Origin: Lactarius indigo
Lineage: Eukaryota; Basidiomycota; Agaricomycetes; Russulales; Russulaceae
Direction of reading: 5' to 3'
Length of the DNA: 64,000 nt
Assembly (NCBI GenBank): GCA_025766275.1
Contig: JAFKAC010000038.1
Coordinates: forward strand, 62,001 to 126,000
Shown here piece after piece: positions 51,001-62,453 of the stretch. The translations under genes were made by a program, and so were the position numbers. Position 1 is the stretch's first letter. Each line of letters opens with the position of its first letter. The notes beneath the pieces were generated by a model. That model saw only the letters and a list, made by a program, of their open reading frames with translations. It had not been told where the DNA came from and did no database searches.

Positions 51001-51640
51001 CTGACTCATTACCAACACAAGTGACTTTGCCACTGGCACCATCCTCAAACAACCTGATGCATTACAACTTTGGCACCCTGTTGCCTTCCTATCAAAATCC
51101 CTCCTTTTTGCTGAACATCACTATGAAATCTGTGACAAGGAGCTCCTCGCCATCATCCATGCCCTTTATGCCTTCCATCACTACCCAGAGGGACAGGATG
51201 ACATCACAGAAATCTGGTCTGACCATGGCAACCTTGTCTATTTCACCACAAAACAAAAGCTCTCTCATCATCAGGCCTGATGGGCCCTATTCCTCTCTCA
51301 CTTCCAGTTCATCATCATCCACAAGCCTGGCACACAGAATAAATCCAATGTGCTGTCTTGGCATCCAGACCATAAAAAGGGGATAGCAGATGAAGATAAA
51401 AAACAAGTACTCCTGGATACAAAATATTTTTCCATCAATGCAGTACAAAGAACTGCAGTAACCATTCAAGGGAACACCACCCTCTGACAACGCATCAGGG
51501 ACACACAAACATACAACAAGTCAGTATGGCCTTAAAATCCCTCTTAAAGAATGGCCCTCAATCCCTAGCTAAGGGCCTAGAAGAGTGGAACTTAGAAGAT
51601 GGCATTATCTTGTTCAAAGGTCAAGTTTACATTCCAAAAG
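51001..51640 (+). pseudogene. GyA3 pol: RNase H and tether
   Basis: After TGA at 51002-51004 the sequence reads LITNTSDFATGTILKQPDAL, where TNTSDFA replaces the family TDASDFA (first catalytic Asp lost). YEICDKELLAIIHALYAFHH, TEIWSDHGNLVYFTTKQKLS and FQFIIIHKPGTQNKSN follow. A frameshift lies near 51520 and several TGA codons are present. Confidence 0.85.
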
Positions 51641-52068
51641 ATGACAACCTATGAAGAGATATTGTCAAAACATATCACAATCACATTGCCACAGGACACC
51701 CAGGATGATGGAAGACCTATGAGTTGATATCTCAGGACTTCTGGTGGCCAGGAATATCAACATTTGTTGAGACCTACATTGATGGATGCACCACATGTCA
51801 AGCCACTAAAATCAAACCATGTACCCAAGTACCTTTACAACCAAATGCAATACCTGAAGAAATATGGGGAACCATCACAATGGACTTTATCACTGACCTT
51901 CCCCTATCTCACAACTATGATTCACTATTTGTAGTGGTTGATCGACTCAGCAAAGCAGTAGTCATTTCCCTTTGCAACAAAACTATTACTGCAGATGAAA
52001 CAGCCCAACTTTACCTTGAAAATGTCTGGAGATGTACTGGCCTACCCCAACAAGTCATATCCAACAGA
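51641..52068 (+). pseudogene. GyA3 pol: integrase, first part
   Basis: HNHIATGHPG, then TGA, WKTYELISQDFWWPGISTFV, DGCTTCQATK zinc block; TMDFITDLPLSHNYDSLFVV, ADETAQLYLENVWRCTGLPQ, QVISNR where the family has ISDRGPQ (Asp to Asn). Interrupted at 52068 by solo LTR-G. Confidence 0.9.
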
Positions 52069-52407
52069 TGTTATGATCCAACACTTCAGACCTCAGTTAC
52101 AGTATGTTTCCACCTTGCTCTTCCCCTTTTGTACTATACCTTGTTACCAAAGGAGCTACTGCTACTAGCGGTGCTGTTTCCTTGATCTGAATATCTCCTT
52201 ATCCCACTTGGTCTCTTTGATATTGTGTGGACTTGTGTTCATGTTGTTTGGAACCTCATCTTATATAAACCTGCACTATAGACTGTAGGAAGCCAGACTT
52301 GGCTTTGTTTGCAATCTAGCAACCTTGCCTCCATACTTTGGTGTGACCTTGCTCTATCCCCTCTTCTTGTGCATCCCCTACTTCAGTCCTGAACCAGGAC
52401 ACCTCAA

Positions 52408-53021
52408 TGATGAACAGCACACAAGGAGGACATACTCACAGTGACAAGAAGACTGTGGTGAGATAAGTCAGGGTGGCTGGAAGCAGCAACAGGGAAGTCT
52501 AGCAGAGTGAAGCAGAGGTGAAGTCTGGCACACAAGCGGTGAGAACTGATGTTATACATTGAAGAGTGGGGAACATACCTGGCACACAAGCAGTGAGAAC
52601 TGATGTGGACCAGGAGCGTACATGGTACACTACTTATACTGTTTACAGGAGTGACACTACTACAAGGGTTGTAACATAAAGTCACATAGTACAAGAGACA
52701 TTGTTCTACATGTGGACAAAAGGAATGTACAAATGGAGAGCAAGGAGCGTAAGAACAAGGAAAGTCCAGACTAAGATGATATCATAGTGACATCACAATA
52801 AGGATATATCTAAAGAGAGAACAAAGGTGTAGTACAATGACAGTTCTAGAGGAGTCTGCATGATGTCATGGTACAGTGATGTCATAGATAAGAAAATACA
52901 AGGTGTCCAAGATTGTACAGATCAAATCTAATCTAAAGCGGTCCTAATTAATCTACAGCAGTCCATATCTGTAAGTCCGGTCCGTTAGAGCCGCTAAGTG
53001 CGCAAGGGTCACTTATCAACA
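52408..53021 (-). repeat. Copia-2 solo LTR (minus), TSD CTCAA/CTCGA
   Basis: 614 bp, TGATGAACAG to CACTTATCAACA on the plus strand. Left flank CTCAA (52403-52407), right flank CTCGA (53022-53026): one CpG transition apart. It contains a duplicated segment (CTGGCACACAAGCGGTGAGAACTGATG-like twice, near 52515-52600). Confidence 0.9.
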
Positions 53022-53129
53022 CTCGAAGTCTTTGCAGTTGAACTATATCAATGTGTCACACCTGTTAGACTCTGTGCACTAGCAAGATCAAGTGTAGAGA
53101 AGTGTTACACACTTTGGGTGAGGAGCACT

Positions 53130-53692
53130 TGTTGATAAGTGACCCTTGCACACTTAGCAGCTCATACGGACCGGACTTGCAGCATGGACTGCTTTAGATT
53201 AGATATACAGGACTTGTAGATTAAATATTGATCTATACAATCTCAGACACCTTGTATTTACTTATCTATGACATCACTATACCATGACATCATGCAGACT
53301 CCTCTAGAACTGTCATTGTACTATGCCTTTGTTCTTTCTTTAGCTTTATCTTTATTGTGATGTCATTATGATATCATTTCAGTCTGGACTTTCTTTGTTT
53401 TCATGCTCCTTGTTCTCCATCTGTACATTCCTTTTGTCTACATGTAGAACAATGTCCCTTATACTATGTGACTCTATGTTACCTCCTTGTACTAGTGTCA
53501 CACTTGTAAACAGTATAAGTAGTGTACCATGTATGCTCCTGGTCCACATCAGTTCTCACTGCTTGTGTGCTAGACTATCATCTTGCTTTACACTGCTTGA
53601 CTTCCCTGTTGCTGCTTCCAGCCACTCCTCATATCTCACCACAGAACACTTTGTCCCTCTGTGAGTATGTCCTTTTAGTGTGCTGTTCATCA
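53130..53692 (+). repeat. Copia-2 solo LTR (plus), TSD GCACT/GCCCT
   Basis: 563 bp, TGTTGATAAGTGACCC to GCTGTTCATCA. Left flank GCACT (53125-53129), right flank GCCCT (53693-53697), one mismatch. Only 108 bp separate it from the inverted copy at 52408-53021. Confidence 0.88.
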
Positions 53693-53833
53693 GCCCTATC
53701 TTACAGAGTAGTGCTGCACCTTGTGCCACACCCTTGCCACTTGTATTTCATAGCAATAAGACAACAGACATCTTTGCTTGATACTTGTGTGATCCAGAAC
53801 TTTCAGAACCCACACCCATGCTAGGGCATAACA

Positions 53834-54293
53834 ACAGAGGCCCTCAGTTCACATCAAAAGTTATGAAAGAAGTCTGGAGCAAACTGGGAGTTAAATCCAC
53901 TATGTCCACAGCCTTCCACCCACAAACCAATGGAGAAACTAAATGTGTCAATCAAGAACTTGAACAATATCTCTGCATCTTCTGCAACTTTCAACAAGAT
54001 AATTGGGTAGACCTGATTCCATTCATGGAGTTTGCACATAATGCCTGACAACATAGCATGACTCACAAGTCACCCTTTGAGGTGTGGTATGGGTACAAAC
54101 CCAAGTTCATTCCCCCCATCCACTTCACCACCAAAATACCCACAGCCAAGGAAAGACTAGACACACTAAACCAAATCCACTCAGAAGTTACCGCAGCTCT
54201 TAAAGTAGCAGCAGAAGTAATGAGGAGTTCAAAGACATCTACCCCCTCTCATGAATTCAAAGCAGGTGACCTAGTCTGGCTGGAAGGAACCAA
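53834..54293 (+). pseudogene. GyA3 pol: integrase, second part
   Basis: NNRGPQFTSKVMKEVWSKLG, FHPQTNGETKCVNQELEQYL (catalytic Glu kept), FQQDNWVDLIPFMEFAHNA, TGA at 54046-54048, SPFEVWYGYKPKFIPPIHFT, HEFKAGDLVWLEGTN. Similarity stops there; the GPF/Y module and chromodomain are missing. Confidence 0.9.
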
Positions 54294-54527
54294 TGTCATG
54301 ATTAGCCATCCAGCTGTGTCTTTCAGGGGTTTACAGTCTGACTCAAGTTAAGAGTGGAGGATTAGATACTTGGTGAGCAAGTGAGAGGAAGTCAACTATG
54401 GCTGAAATTCAGACTAAGAGTAGAAAAGCTTTGGACAACTCTACTACACTTGTTAAGTACTTGTACAAACTGTTATTTTTGTGACTATTTTCTGGGAGAT
54501 CATAAGACAAACAATGAGTTGGCATAG
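54294..54527. other. Unclassified 234-bp segment, possible LTR start
   Basis: The GyA3 match ends at GAACCAA and the next bases are TGTCATGATTAGCC, which could open an LTR. The segment runs to the GyA4 LTR at 54528. No coding potential or repeat copy is visible in the window. Confidence 0.35.
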
Positions 54528-55210
54528 TGTGGTGAACTCACTGTCACTTGACAGTGAGGGATATGGCTGAAGACGATGGCAGGCAAGGTAGAGATGGAGA
54601 GAGTGTCGAAGGGGGTGAAGAGGAGGCATCTTGGCTCAAAGGAAGTAGTGGCACACAGGAGTGGGGCACTCGGAGGAACTAAGAGGCAAGAGGGAAGATG
54701 TCACAAGTGGACAGTCTGAGGGACTGTCTGATAGATTGCGCTAGCTTATATACTACAGGGGGTGGTCTGTGCGTAGATTTAGGGCAGGCATAGGGCCTGT
54801 CCACAAGTGCTGCACAATACTGCAGATTGGAACATTCCAGAGACTAGTTATTAATACTGTCCAATCAGAATAAAGGATAAGCATGGTACAACTGCGCCAC
54901 AGTCGATGATGCCATATTGTGCCATAGTGGCGTGATTCCACAGCAGCTGCAGAACCTGTGATAAGAACACGTGTTCCTTGTGACTTGGTTGATTATCTTT
55001 GTAAATTGATAAATGATCAACTGTTGATTGATACATGTGCAGGTATGCATGTGACTTGGAAAGATAGGGTAATCATGTGACACATCACGTGACTGTTGGA
55101 GAGCGAAATTCAAACTCCGATTTCGGATTTCCCCTTTAGGAAGCTGATGACATAAGCCCAGTCCGGTCCTAAGCGCCTTGAGTCACAACCAGGTTTATAG
55201 GTTCATGACA
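54528..55210 (-). repeat. GyA4 3' LTR
   Basis: 683 bp, TGTCATGAACC to GTTCACCACA on the minus strand, next to the polypurine tract (55211-55223). Confidence 0.95.
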
Positions 55211-55227
55211 GTATCCCCTTTTTAACG

Positions 55228-55734
55228 TCATGCTATTCCACTAGCACTAGTTGACTTTGGTTTAGGGGCACTGGGGTTGGCCTTGTGAAATTGACTAACA
55301 AGGTCTTGTGCATGGGTCATTTGGGAGGAGGGGAGCCAGGAGTTTTCAGAGTCAGGATACCCCTTCCACTTGATCAAGTAGAGTATGCCCTTCTTGTTAG
55401 GCGATACCTTGGATTGCAAGACCCTTTCAACTTTGTAGTGTTCATCTTCCCCTTGGATGATTTCAGGGGGTGGTCTGGTGAAGTTGGGGCCATGCGTAGT
55501 GTTTTCTTTGTATGGAGAGATCAAGGAGTTGTGGAAGACTGGGTGAATGCACCATGTCTTTGGGAGTTGAAGTTTGCAATTGACTCCCCAGGTGGAAATA
55601 ACTTTAAAGGGGCCATGGTGTCGTGGGGCAAGCTTAGCTTTAGGGTGGGTAGTATGGATGTTGGTCCCTTCCAGCCAGACTAGATCGCCTATCTTGAATT
55701 CATGAGAGGGGGTAGGTGTTTTTGACTCTCTCAT
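55228..55734 (-). CDS. GyA4 pol: integrase C-terminus and chromodomain (open part)
   Basis: HEFKIGDLVWLEGTNIHTTH, RHHGPFKVISTWGVNCKLQL (GPF/Y), WCIHPVFHNSLISPYKENTT, chromodomain YKVERVLQSKVSPNKKGILY, LIKWKGYPDSENSWLPSSQM, tail ending SASGIA and a stop. Intact relative to GyA1. The internal Met is not a real start. Confidence 0.9.
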   Translation of the reverse strand: MRESKTPTPSHEFKIGDLVWLEGTNIHTTHPKAKLAPRHHGPFKVISTWGVNCKLQLPKTWCIHPVFHNSLISPYKENTTHGPNFTRPPPEIIQGEDEHYKVERVLQSKVSPNKKGILYLIKWKGYPDSENSWLPSSQMTHAQDLVSQFHKANPSAPKPKSTSASGIA

Positions 55735-57348
55735 TACTTCTGCTGCTACCTTAAGGGCTGCGGTAACTTCAGAGTGGATTTGGTTTAGTGTGTTTAGTCT
55801 TTCTTCAGCTGCGGGTATTTTGGTGGTGAAATGGGTAGGGGGAATGAACTCTGGTTGGTATCCATACCAAACCTCGAAGGGTGATTTGTGGGTTGTGCTA
55901 TGTTGTCAGGCATTGTGTGCAAATTCCATGAATGGGATTAGGTCCACCCAATTGTCTTGTTGGAAATTGCAGAAGACGCGAAGGTATTGTTCAAGTTCTT
56001 GGTTGACATGCTCAGTTTCTCCATCAGTTTGTGGGTGGAAAGCGGTGGATAGTGTGGATTTGACTCCGAGTTTGTTCCAGATTTCTTGCATGACTTTTGA
56101 TGCAAATTGAGGGCCTCTGTCAGATATGACTTGTCGAGGTAGGCTGGTACGTCTCCAGACATTCTCTAAGTAGAGTTGGGCTGTTTCGTCTGCAGTGATG
56201 GTTTTGTTGCAAGGGGAAATGACTATAGCTTTGCTGAGTTGATCAACCACTACAAATAGTGAATCGTAGTTGTGGGATAGGGGAAGGTCAGTGATAAAGT
56301 CCATTGTGATGGTTCCCCATATTTCTTCAGGTATAGCGTTTGGTTGTAGGGGTACTCGGGTACATGGTTTGATTTTAGTGGCTTGGCATATGGCACAACC
56401 ATCAACATAGGTTTTAACAAAGGTTGATATGCCTGGCCACCAGAAGTCTCGGGATATTAACTCATAGGTCTTCCATTGTCCAGGGTGTCCTGTGGTGATG
56501 TGGTCGTGGTATGTTTTAACAATGTCTCTTCATAGGTTGTCATCTTTTGGAACGTAGACTTGTCCTTTGAACAAGATAATGCCATCTTCTAAGTTCCACT
56601 CTTCTAGACCTCTAGCTAAGGATCGAGGGCCATTTTTTAGAAGGGATTCTAGGGCCATGCTGACTTCCTTGTTGTAGGTCTGGGTGTTTTTGATACGCTG
56701 CCAGAGGGTGGTATCTCCTTGAATGGTTACTGCAGTTCTTTGTACTGCGTTGATGGAAAAATATTTGGTGTCCAGGAGTACTCGCTTTTCATCTTCATCT
56801 GCTATCCCCTGTTTATGATCTGGACGCCGAGACAGGGCATCAGATTTATTCTGTGTTCCAGGTTTGTGGATGATGATGAATTGGAAGCAAGAAAGGAATA
56901 AGGCCCATCGGGCCTGACGACAAGAGAGCTTTTGCTTCGTGGTGAAATAGACAAGGTTGCTGTGGTCAGACCAGATTTCGGTAACGTCATCGCGGCCCTC
57001 CAGGTAGTGTCGAAAGGTGTGAAGGGCATGGATAATGGCAAGCAGCTCCTTGTTGCAGATTTCGTAATGTCGCTCAGCAGGAAGGAGGGATTTTGAAAGA
57101 AAGGCAACAGGGTGCCAACGTTGCAAGGCATCGGGTTGCTCAAGAATGGCACTGGTAGCAAAATCACTTGCATCGGTGATGAGGTGGAAAGGTTTGGAGT
57201 GGTCAGGCAGGGCAAGGACAGGAGCCTCAGTGAAGCAGTGGATCAAGGTGTGGAAAGCACTTTCTGCTGTGGTATCCCAAGAAAAGGGGACATCCTTCTT
57301 GGTTAAGTTAAACAGCAGGCAGGCAATAGTCGAGTAGTCTTTAATGAA
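55735..57348 (-). pseudogene. GyA4 pol: RNase H and integrase core
   Basis: RNase H: FHLITDASDFATSAILEQPD, AERHYEICNKELLAIIHALH (CGA intact at 57070-57072), TEIWSDHSNLVYFTTKQKLS. Integrase zinc domain near 56400-56530 with a TGA; core MDFITDLPLSHNYDSLFVVV, ISDRGPQFASKV, TDGETEHVNQELEQYL (D, D, E kept), then TGA after FAHNA (55903-55905). Confidence 0.9.
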
Positions 57349-58992
57349 GCGTCAGTAGAAGTTGCAAAAGCCTAGGAAGGCTTGTACTTGTTTAATAGTG
57401 TGTGGGGTGGGCCATTGGGTAATCCCTGCAACTTTAGCAGGGTCCATAGAAACTTGGCCATTGGAAATGACGATTCCGAGGTACTCAATGGAGGTTTGTG
57501 TGAAGGTGCACTTTTCAGGTTTTAGGTAGAGGTCATGGCATTCTAGTCGTTGAAGCACATCGTGTGTCAATACCATAAGGGAGGAGATATCTTCTGTGAA
57601 GATCAAAATGTCATCAAGGTAGACCACAATGTGTCCACCATTGATCAAGGATTCGAAGATTTGGTTCATGAATGTCTGGAAGGTGGCAGGGGCATTGCAG
57701 AGGCCGAAGGTCATTACTGTGGGTTCAAAAAGTCCAAAAGATGTTTTGAAGGCTGCCTTGTATTCATTGCCTTCACAGATGCGGATATTGTTGTAACCCC
57801 AACAAATATCCAGTTTGGTGAAGTAACAAGCACCATGAAGTTTGTCAATGAGTTCAGGGATAAGGGGGAGGGGTGCTGCATTTTTGATGGTTATATCATT
57901 GAGGGCACGGTAGTCTTGCACAGGTTGGAGTTTGCCATCCTTCTTGTCGATGAAAAAGAAGGGGGAAGCCATGGGTGACTTAGATGGTCAAATGTAACCT
58001 TTCTTTAGGTGTTCAGAAATATACTCTTTGAGGGCATCAGATTCTTTTGGTGTAAGTCAATAAATGCCACAATTCTTCATAGTGGCTCCTGGTTTGAGAT
58101 CAATTGCGTGATCCCAAGGTTGGTGTTGGGGTAGTCGGTGGGACACAGTTTCACTAAATACTTTAGTGTATCATTGGAAATGACTGGGGATGTGGTCAGT
58201 GGAAGGCTTGGGTGCAGTATGTGCTGCTATCTTGGTGCTTGTAGTTATTTTTGCTCGAATTGCCAGGTGATCATACTTGGCAAAGCTGTGGATCCACAGC
58301 CAGGGTTCGCAGGCATCTTGGATGAAGGCAGGTTCTAGAGGTTCATTTTCCTCATTTGTGGGGAGACAGGTTTCTTGGTTATGGTCAAGTTCCAGGATGT
58401 TAATAGTTGTGTGTCGCGTTTGTGGCATCCTTGAAGAGATGATGACTGCAGAGGAGGATAAGGTGCAGGTTTTCGGGCATCTGGTGAAGGCTATTCTTGG
58501 TTGAAGCCAATCAATTTCTGGGTTATGTGCTTGGAGCCAATCTGTTCCTAAGATTATATTATGCTCTCCTAGAGTAGTTGTGTAAAGTTCCACAGTTTCA
58601 TCATGGTAGTTATTGTCAGAAGTTCTGATCTGTAGCCTTTGGATCGTTGTATACCTAACAGATCCCATCTTGTTGGGAGACCCATCCATGTTTCTAACTG
58701 GTAAGGGTTTAATTAGTGTCCTCATTGTTAGGTTGTTTGCTCGTGCAAACCCATCATCCACGATGATGCCCTCCGCACTGCTGTCCAACAGGGCATGGGC
58801 ACTGATTTCCTTGCCAGACTTCTTTCCTACTAGTGTAACTCTGAGAACAATTGAAGGAGCTCTCCTATTCCAAATTGTTTCTACAGGTACATGCTCGGCT
58901 CCAAGTGTCTCTAGTAAGGAAAGGCCATGTACAATGCTACTGGCATGAATACTTCCAATCGACAGTGCTACGATGGAAGAGCCTAAAAATCC
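57349..58992 (-). pseudogene. GyA4 pol: protease and reverse transcriptase
   Basis: RT: MASPFFFIDKKDGKLQPVQD, KLDICWGYNNIRICEGNEYK, TFGLCNAPATFQTFMNQIFE, VVYLDDILIF (YLDD), VSMDPAKVAGITQWPTPHTI, LGFCNFY then TGA. A TGA at 57988-57990 stands where GyA1 has CGA (20093-20095) in YI-R-PSK. Protease: DSSAEGIIVDDGFARANNLT (the second residue of DSGA changed to Ser), EHNIILGTDWLQAHNPEIDW. The heptamer is at 58986-58992 with the stem downstream. Confidence 0.9.
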
Positions 58993-59045
58993 TCATTTAT
59001 AGGCACCGAACGTGGATGTGTGTCCGGGTCAAAAGGGAGTAAATC

Positions 59046-60533
59046 TCAATATATCGCTCCGATGTTTGCTGGGTGGTCAGCAGGTGCTTCCTCCTGACTT
59101 GGTTCATCAACAAAGGCGCCGCGTGCTCTGGCGTTGTTGTTGGATTGGCCTCCTTTGGCCTTCATGGCTGCTGTTTTGGCGTGATATTCTTTAAGTATGT
59201 GGCCTGGCTTGCCACAGTACAGGCAAAGCTTATTCTTGAAGCGATACTCTCGCTCTTCCTTAGTAAGCTTGGCTCTTGGCTTGGTGGTGTGTGATGAGGA
59301 GGTGTTGACGTTTACGCCATTGTCCTCAGCTAGGATAGCTTGCCCTGCAGTGGGCTTATGGGTCTTATTAAACTGGTTAATGGTGTGGCCAGCGTAAATT
59401 CGATATGCACGATTGAATTCTCTTGCTTTCTCAACAAGGGTGTCGAAGGTGGTAGGGATGGGGGATATTCCAAGCAGCTTCATGTTTAGGGCTGGTGGAA
59501 TAGCTTGCTGGAAGGCATACATCTGGGTCTGCTCGTTTGCACCACTTCATTTAGCATGGGTAGACCATTCTTGGAACCATTCATTGAAAGGTTGGGTTCC
59601 CATCTTTAGGGAATACATTTTGTTGGTGGATTCCATGGCAGTGTGTCTAGGGACAAAGTGTGCATCAAAGTCGGTTTTGAACTGTGCCCAGGTGCCAAAG
59701 GTGATTGCCGCACCGCCGGTTGGGTTTAAGGCTTTCTTTTGCCTATCCTGAGCCCATTCTCCGGCCGAAGTTCCAACCTTGAAGTAGGTGAGGGCAGTAG
59801 ATATCTTTTTATCATCAGTGTTAAAGATATCCTGGTTTAGGTGGAAGTAGTTGGCAAGGTTGTTCCAAAAGGCCTCAGCATTGTTGGGCTTCCCATCAAA
59901 GGGTTCAGGCACTGCACCTAAGATTTTTGCAGGTGCGGGTGCCACCATTGCAGTGCTTGCAGGGGGAACAGATAAAGGGGGTGCTGAGGAAGAGGCTTGA
60001 ACCATTAAGGGTGGTGATGGGAGTCAGTGTGGGGGAACTACTGTAGGAAGACGGCTTGGGCCGGAGGTACTAGGGGAAATCTGGGGTGTTGAGGGTTGGG
60101 AGGTTACTTGGGAGAGTAGACCAGAGAGTTTCTTGGTAGTAGTATCTAGAATTTGTGACACTTCTTCTGTGTCACTGTCTGAATCTTCAGATTTGTTAGG
60201 TGTGTTGAAGTGGACTGGTTTGTTGTTTAGGTAGATCCACTGTTCGTTCACAAAGTTCCAACGAACATTCTTTCCCTTGAAGGTGGCGTGTAGAGAATTG
60301 TAACTTAGGTTCTCAACTTTGTCAATACCGGGAAAGGCTTCTTTTAGGTCTTGAAAAACGATTTGGTGCTGGGTGGCAACTATTGTCCACGGGTGTTTTC
60401 CTGTGGGACTAGAGATATCCTCTTCTTTCCACTTGGCCTAGTAAAGGTTGTCGGTGAGAGAGAAATAGGGGTCGAAGAAGTATACTGGAACATGGGCCTT
60501 TTCTTGTTCCGTGAGAGGTCATTGTGTATTCAT
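59046..60533 (-). pseudogene. GyA4 gag
   Basis: ATG at 60533-60531 (MNTQ). A TAG replaces the second Tyr codon of LYYAKW near 60440, by a transversion. Capsid EPFDGKPNNAEAFWNNLANY to NEWFQEWSTHAK, TGA, then MYAFQQAIPPALNMKLLG, FDTLVEKAREFNRAYRIYAG and knuckle LCLYCGKPGHILKEYHAK, in which the last Cys is now Tyr. Stop TGA at 59046-59048. Confidence 0.9.
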
Positions 60534-60536
60534 ACA

Positions 60537-61190
60537 CTAGGACTGCAGATGGGTGACAGTCCAACTGTCTATGTTCCAAGGGTAATAAACCTTATAGGCA
60601 GGGAGTAAGATGGCACGGTCTGGGTGGTTGGTCCTTTGTTGTCGACGGATCCAATGGTATTCTTCCCAAATACTGAAATGGGTTAGGATGGTTTTACTTC
60701 TCCACAAGAAGTCTTGAAAGTATAAGGGGCTGGTGGTGATTTCAGTTGCCCTAGTGAGCGGTTGAGCAAAGAACAAGGTTTCGTTGGTGTGTCAGTTTTG
60801 GTAAAGGAGGGTGCAATGGCGCTTGAAGACGTCGAGTTCCCTGGGGGTTCGTGTTGGTAAACTTTTGGTTACTAGGATTGCCTCAGGGAGGTGACAGTAA
60901 ATTTCCCTGGGTTGGGTTTCTAGGTATTGTGCTTCGTCACTACTAGTGGTATGTTGTCTAGGGGTTTCTTGGATACTAGGGAACACTGGTTCGTCTTGAC
61001 TGGATTGGTTAATGCTAGGGAACTGTCTAGGGGTTCATTGATGGGTGCATGCCACTTGTTTGGGGATTACTGGGGTAGTGTTTGTGGAGGTAAGGGGATG
61101 GGTGTCTACTTGGGGACGGTGATGATGCCTTCTTGTAGTGCATTGAGAGGATGCCAGGGTGACTGCCCAATTTGTGATGGGTTCCAGGTT
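60537..61190 (-). pseudogene. GyA4 ORF3
   Basis: N-terminal region INLEPITNWAVTLASSQCTT (about 61185-61130), a TGA near 61038, then PVFPSIQETPRQHTTSSDEA, LPTRTPRELDVFKRHCTLLY, a frameshift near 60790, PLYFQDFLWRSKTILTHFSI, DSWTVTHLQS. TAG at 60537-60539 is followed by TGT ATG of gag in the same frame. No ATG is seen near the upstream end. Confidence 0.72.
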
Positions 61191-61276
61191 GATGTTTTAT
61201 GGGTATAATTTTCTCGGGTTTTCGCTTAAAGTTGTGACTTAACACTTTTCAGCAAAAGTAGGTCCTGACAAAATTT

Positions 61277-62316
61277 CTAAAAATCGTCTACACTTCCTTG
61301 GTATGGTAAGTAATTAAGTCCAGGAGCCCACAATACAACGTTAGGAGGGGTAGGGGGAGTAGCTGGTCTAAATCCACAAGTGCAGACTTTGTTTGAACAC
61401 CAACATGGGCTGATGTTGACTGGGTTATTTCAAGTGTCCACTGCTGTTGCACCTTCTTCGTCAGTGTCTCCGTTATGGAGAGAGATGTTGCTGCTTTGTG
61501 GAGAGGGTACTTTGTCTGGAGGTGGGGGGGAATATTCAGGGCTGGGGGTTGAAGGAACTAGGGGTTCAAAGCTTGGTCCTGCTTCTGCGATTCGAGCGAG
61601 TAGAGCAATGGACCGTGGTCGTTCAGAAGCTCTTCCTCCTCTGGCCTGTATGAGTTCTACTAGTTCTGGGTTGTCGGGTTCTCTGGGGGGTTCGAGGAAT
61701 GTTTGTGGGTTTACTGGTGGTTGGTCTGGGTTGGGGAATGTTGTTTCCCAAACTCTGGTGTTGAAGATGTAGGAAAACTCTTTTCCTTCAACAATAACAA
61801 GTTGAGGTGGGGAGTCACCGACTCTAACCACCTGGAGTTCTTGAAAGTTGATTTGTAGTTCTCTGTAGTTGAGGAGAACCCGGTTGAAGTACCGTTTGGT
61901 ATGCCCTGCTTCTATGCTTCTAATAAGTCGTTCTCTTCGGGGCGGAATGTGAATAAACCAGAGGAAGTCGCTCTTGGTCCAAGCTAGGTATTGATCTGCT
62001 GGTCTGTTGTTGGTGGTAATGGCGCCTGAAAGGTGCCAGTAGAGAAGTTGCTCGTGGGTGTCGTCTACTAGGATAGGGAGACAGTCGATAAGGGTTTCGT
62101 AGCCTTCCTCACTTAGTATTCTTCCAAAGTTGAAGCTATAGTGAAATTTGTTAAGGACAGTGGGGGGGTCGGTCCAGCAGTCGATGTTATTTAAGCTTGT
62201 TAGGTTGACGAGGGCAGTAGAGGGGTAGTAACGTTCTAGTTGTTGTTGTCTGTGGGACTCGAAGTTGGCCTGGGTTAGCGCTAGCCTCTGAGCTTCAGTA
62301 AGTTGTTCTGGGGGCA
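61277..62316 (-). pseudogene. GyA4 ORF2
   Basis: Spliced start AT-A|TG CCC CCA (MPPEQLTEAQ). Reads QANFESHRQQQLERYYP, DCWTDPPTVLNKFHYSFNFG, LLYWHLSGAITT, KSDFLWFIHIPPRRERLI, VWETTFPNPDQPPVNPQTFL, an acidic NISLHNGDTDEEG, TGA (61427-61429), then SPCWCSNKVCTCGFRPATPP, NVVLWAPGLNYLPYQGSVDD and TAG. The Cys motif C-x-C-x5-C is shared with GyA1 ORF2 although the proteins are only about half identical by eye. Confidence 0.75.
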
Positions 62317-62363
62317 CTTAAACCACTTGGTTTGGGACCTTTAGATAGTAACGATTTACTTAC
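62317..62363 (-). other. GyA4 predicted intron before ORF2 (47 nt)
   Basis: Donor GTAAGT (62363 down), acceptor TTTAAG (62317). Joining gives CAAAT-ATG-CCC. Beside it, at about 62379-62398, lies the CTTAAAA-TGAGTG-TTTTAAG hairpin. Confidence 0.58.
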
Positions 62364-62453
62364 TATTTGCATTGAGACTTAAAACACTCATTTTAAGCAG
62401 TCAAGCCAAAATATTTTTTTTTGTGTTGAAAAGTACATTCCCCCTACTAACTT

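Larger units (their letters stand above)
52069..53833 (+). repeat. Solo LTR-G, TSD ACAGA, containing two inverted Copia-2 solo LTRs
   Basis: It starts TGTTATGATCC and ends AGGGCATAACA; ACAGA is at 52064-52068 and 53834-53838. Net LTR-G is 52069-52407, 53027-53129 and 53698-53833 (about 0.58 kb), with TATATAAA-type CTTATATAAACC near 52260. Removing it restores the integrase frame ISNR|GPQFTSK. Confidence 0.92.
47298..54293 (+). mobile_element. GyA3: Gypsy GyA copy, plus orientation, both ends missing
   Basis: It begins inside ORF3, right at the GyA2 LTR edge, and runs through gag, protease, RT, RNase H and integrase to the start of the GPF/Y region, where similarity stops at about 54293. Solo LTR-G (52069-53833, TSD ACAGA) interrupts integrase. 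CpG is very rare. Stops, frameshifts and a mutated RT active site show an old dead copy. Confidence 0.93.

Noticed and set aside
52408..53692. A terminal-inverted-repeat DNA transposon made of the two inverted Copia-2 LTRs
   Set aside because: Each LTR has its own flanking 5-bp duplication, so they are independent solo LTRs.
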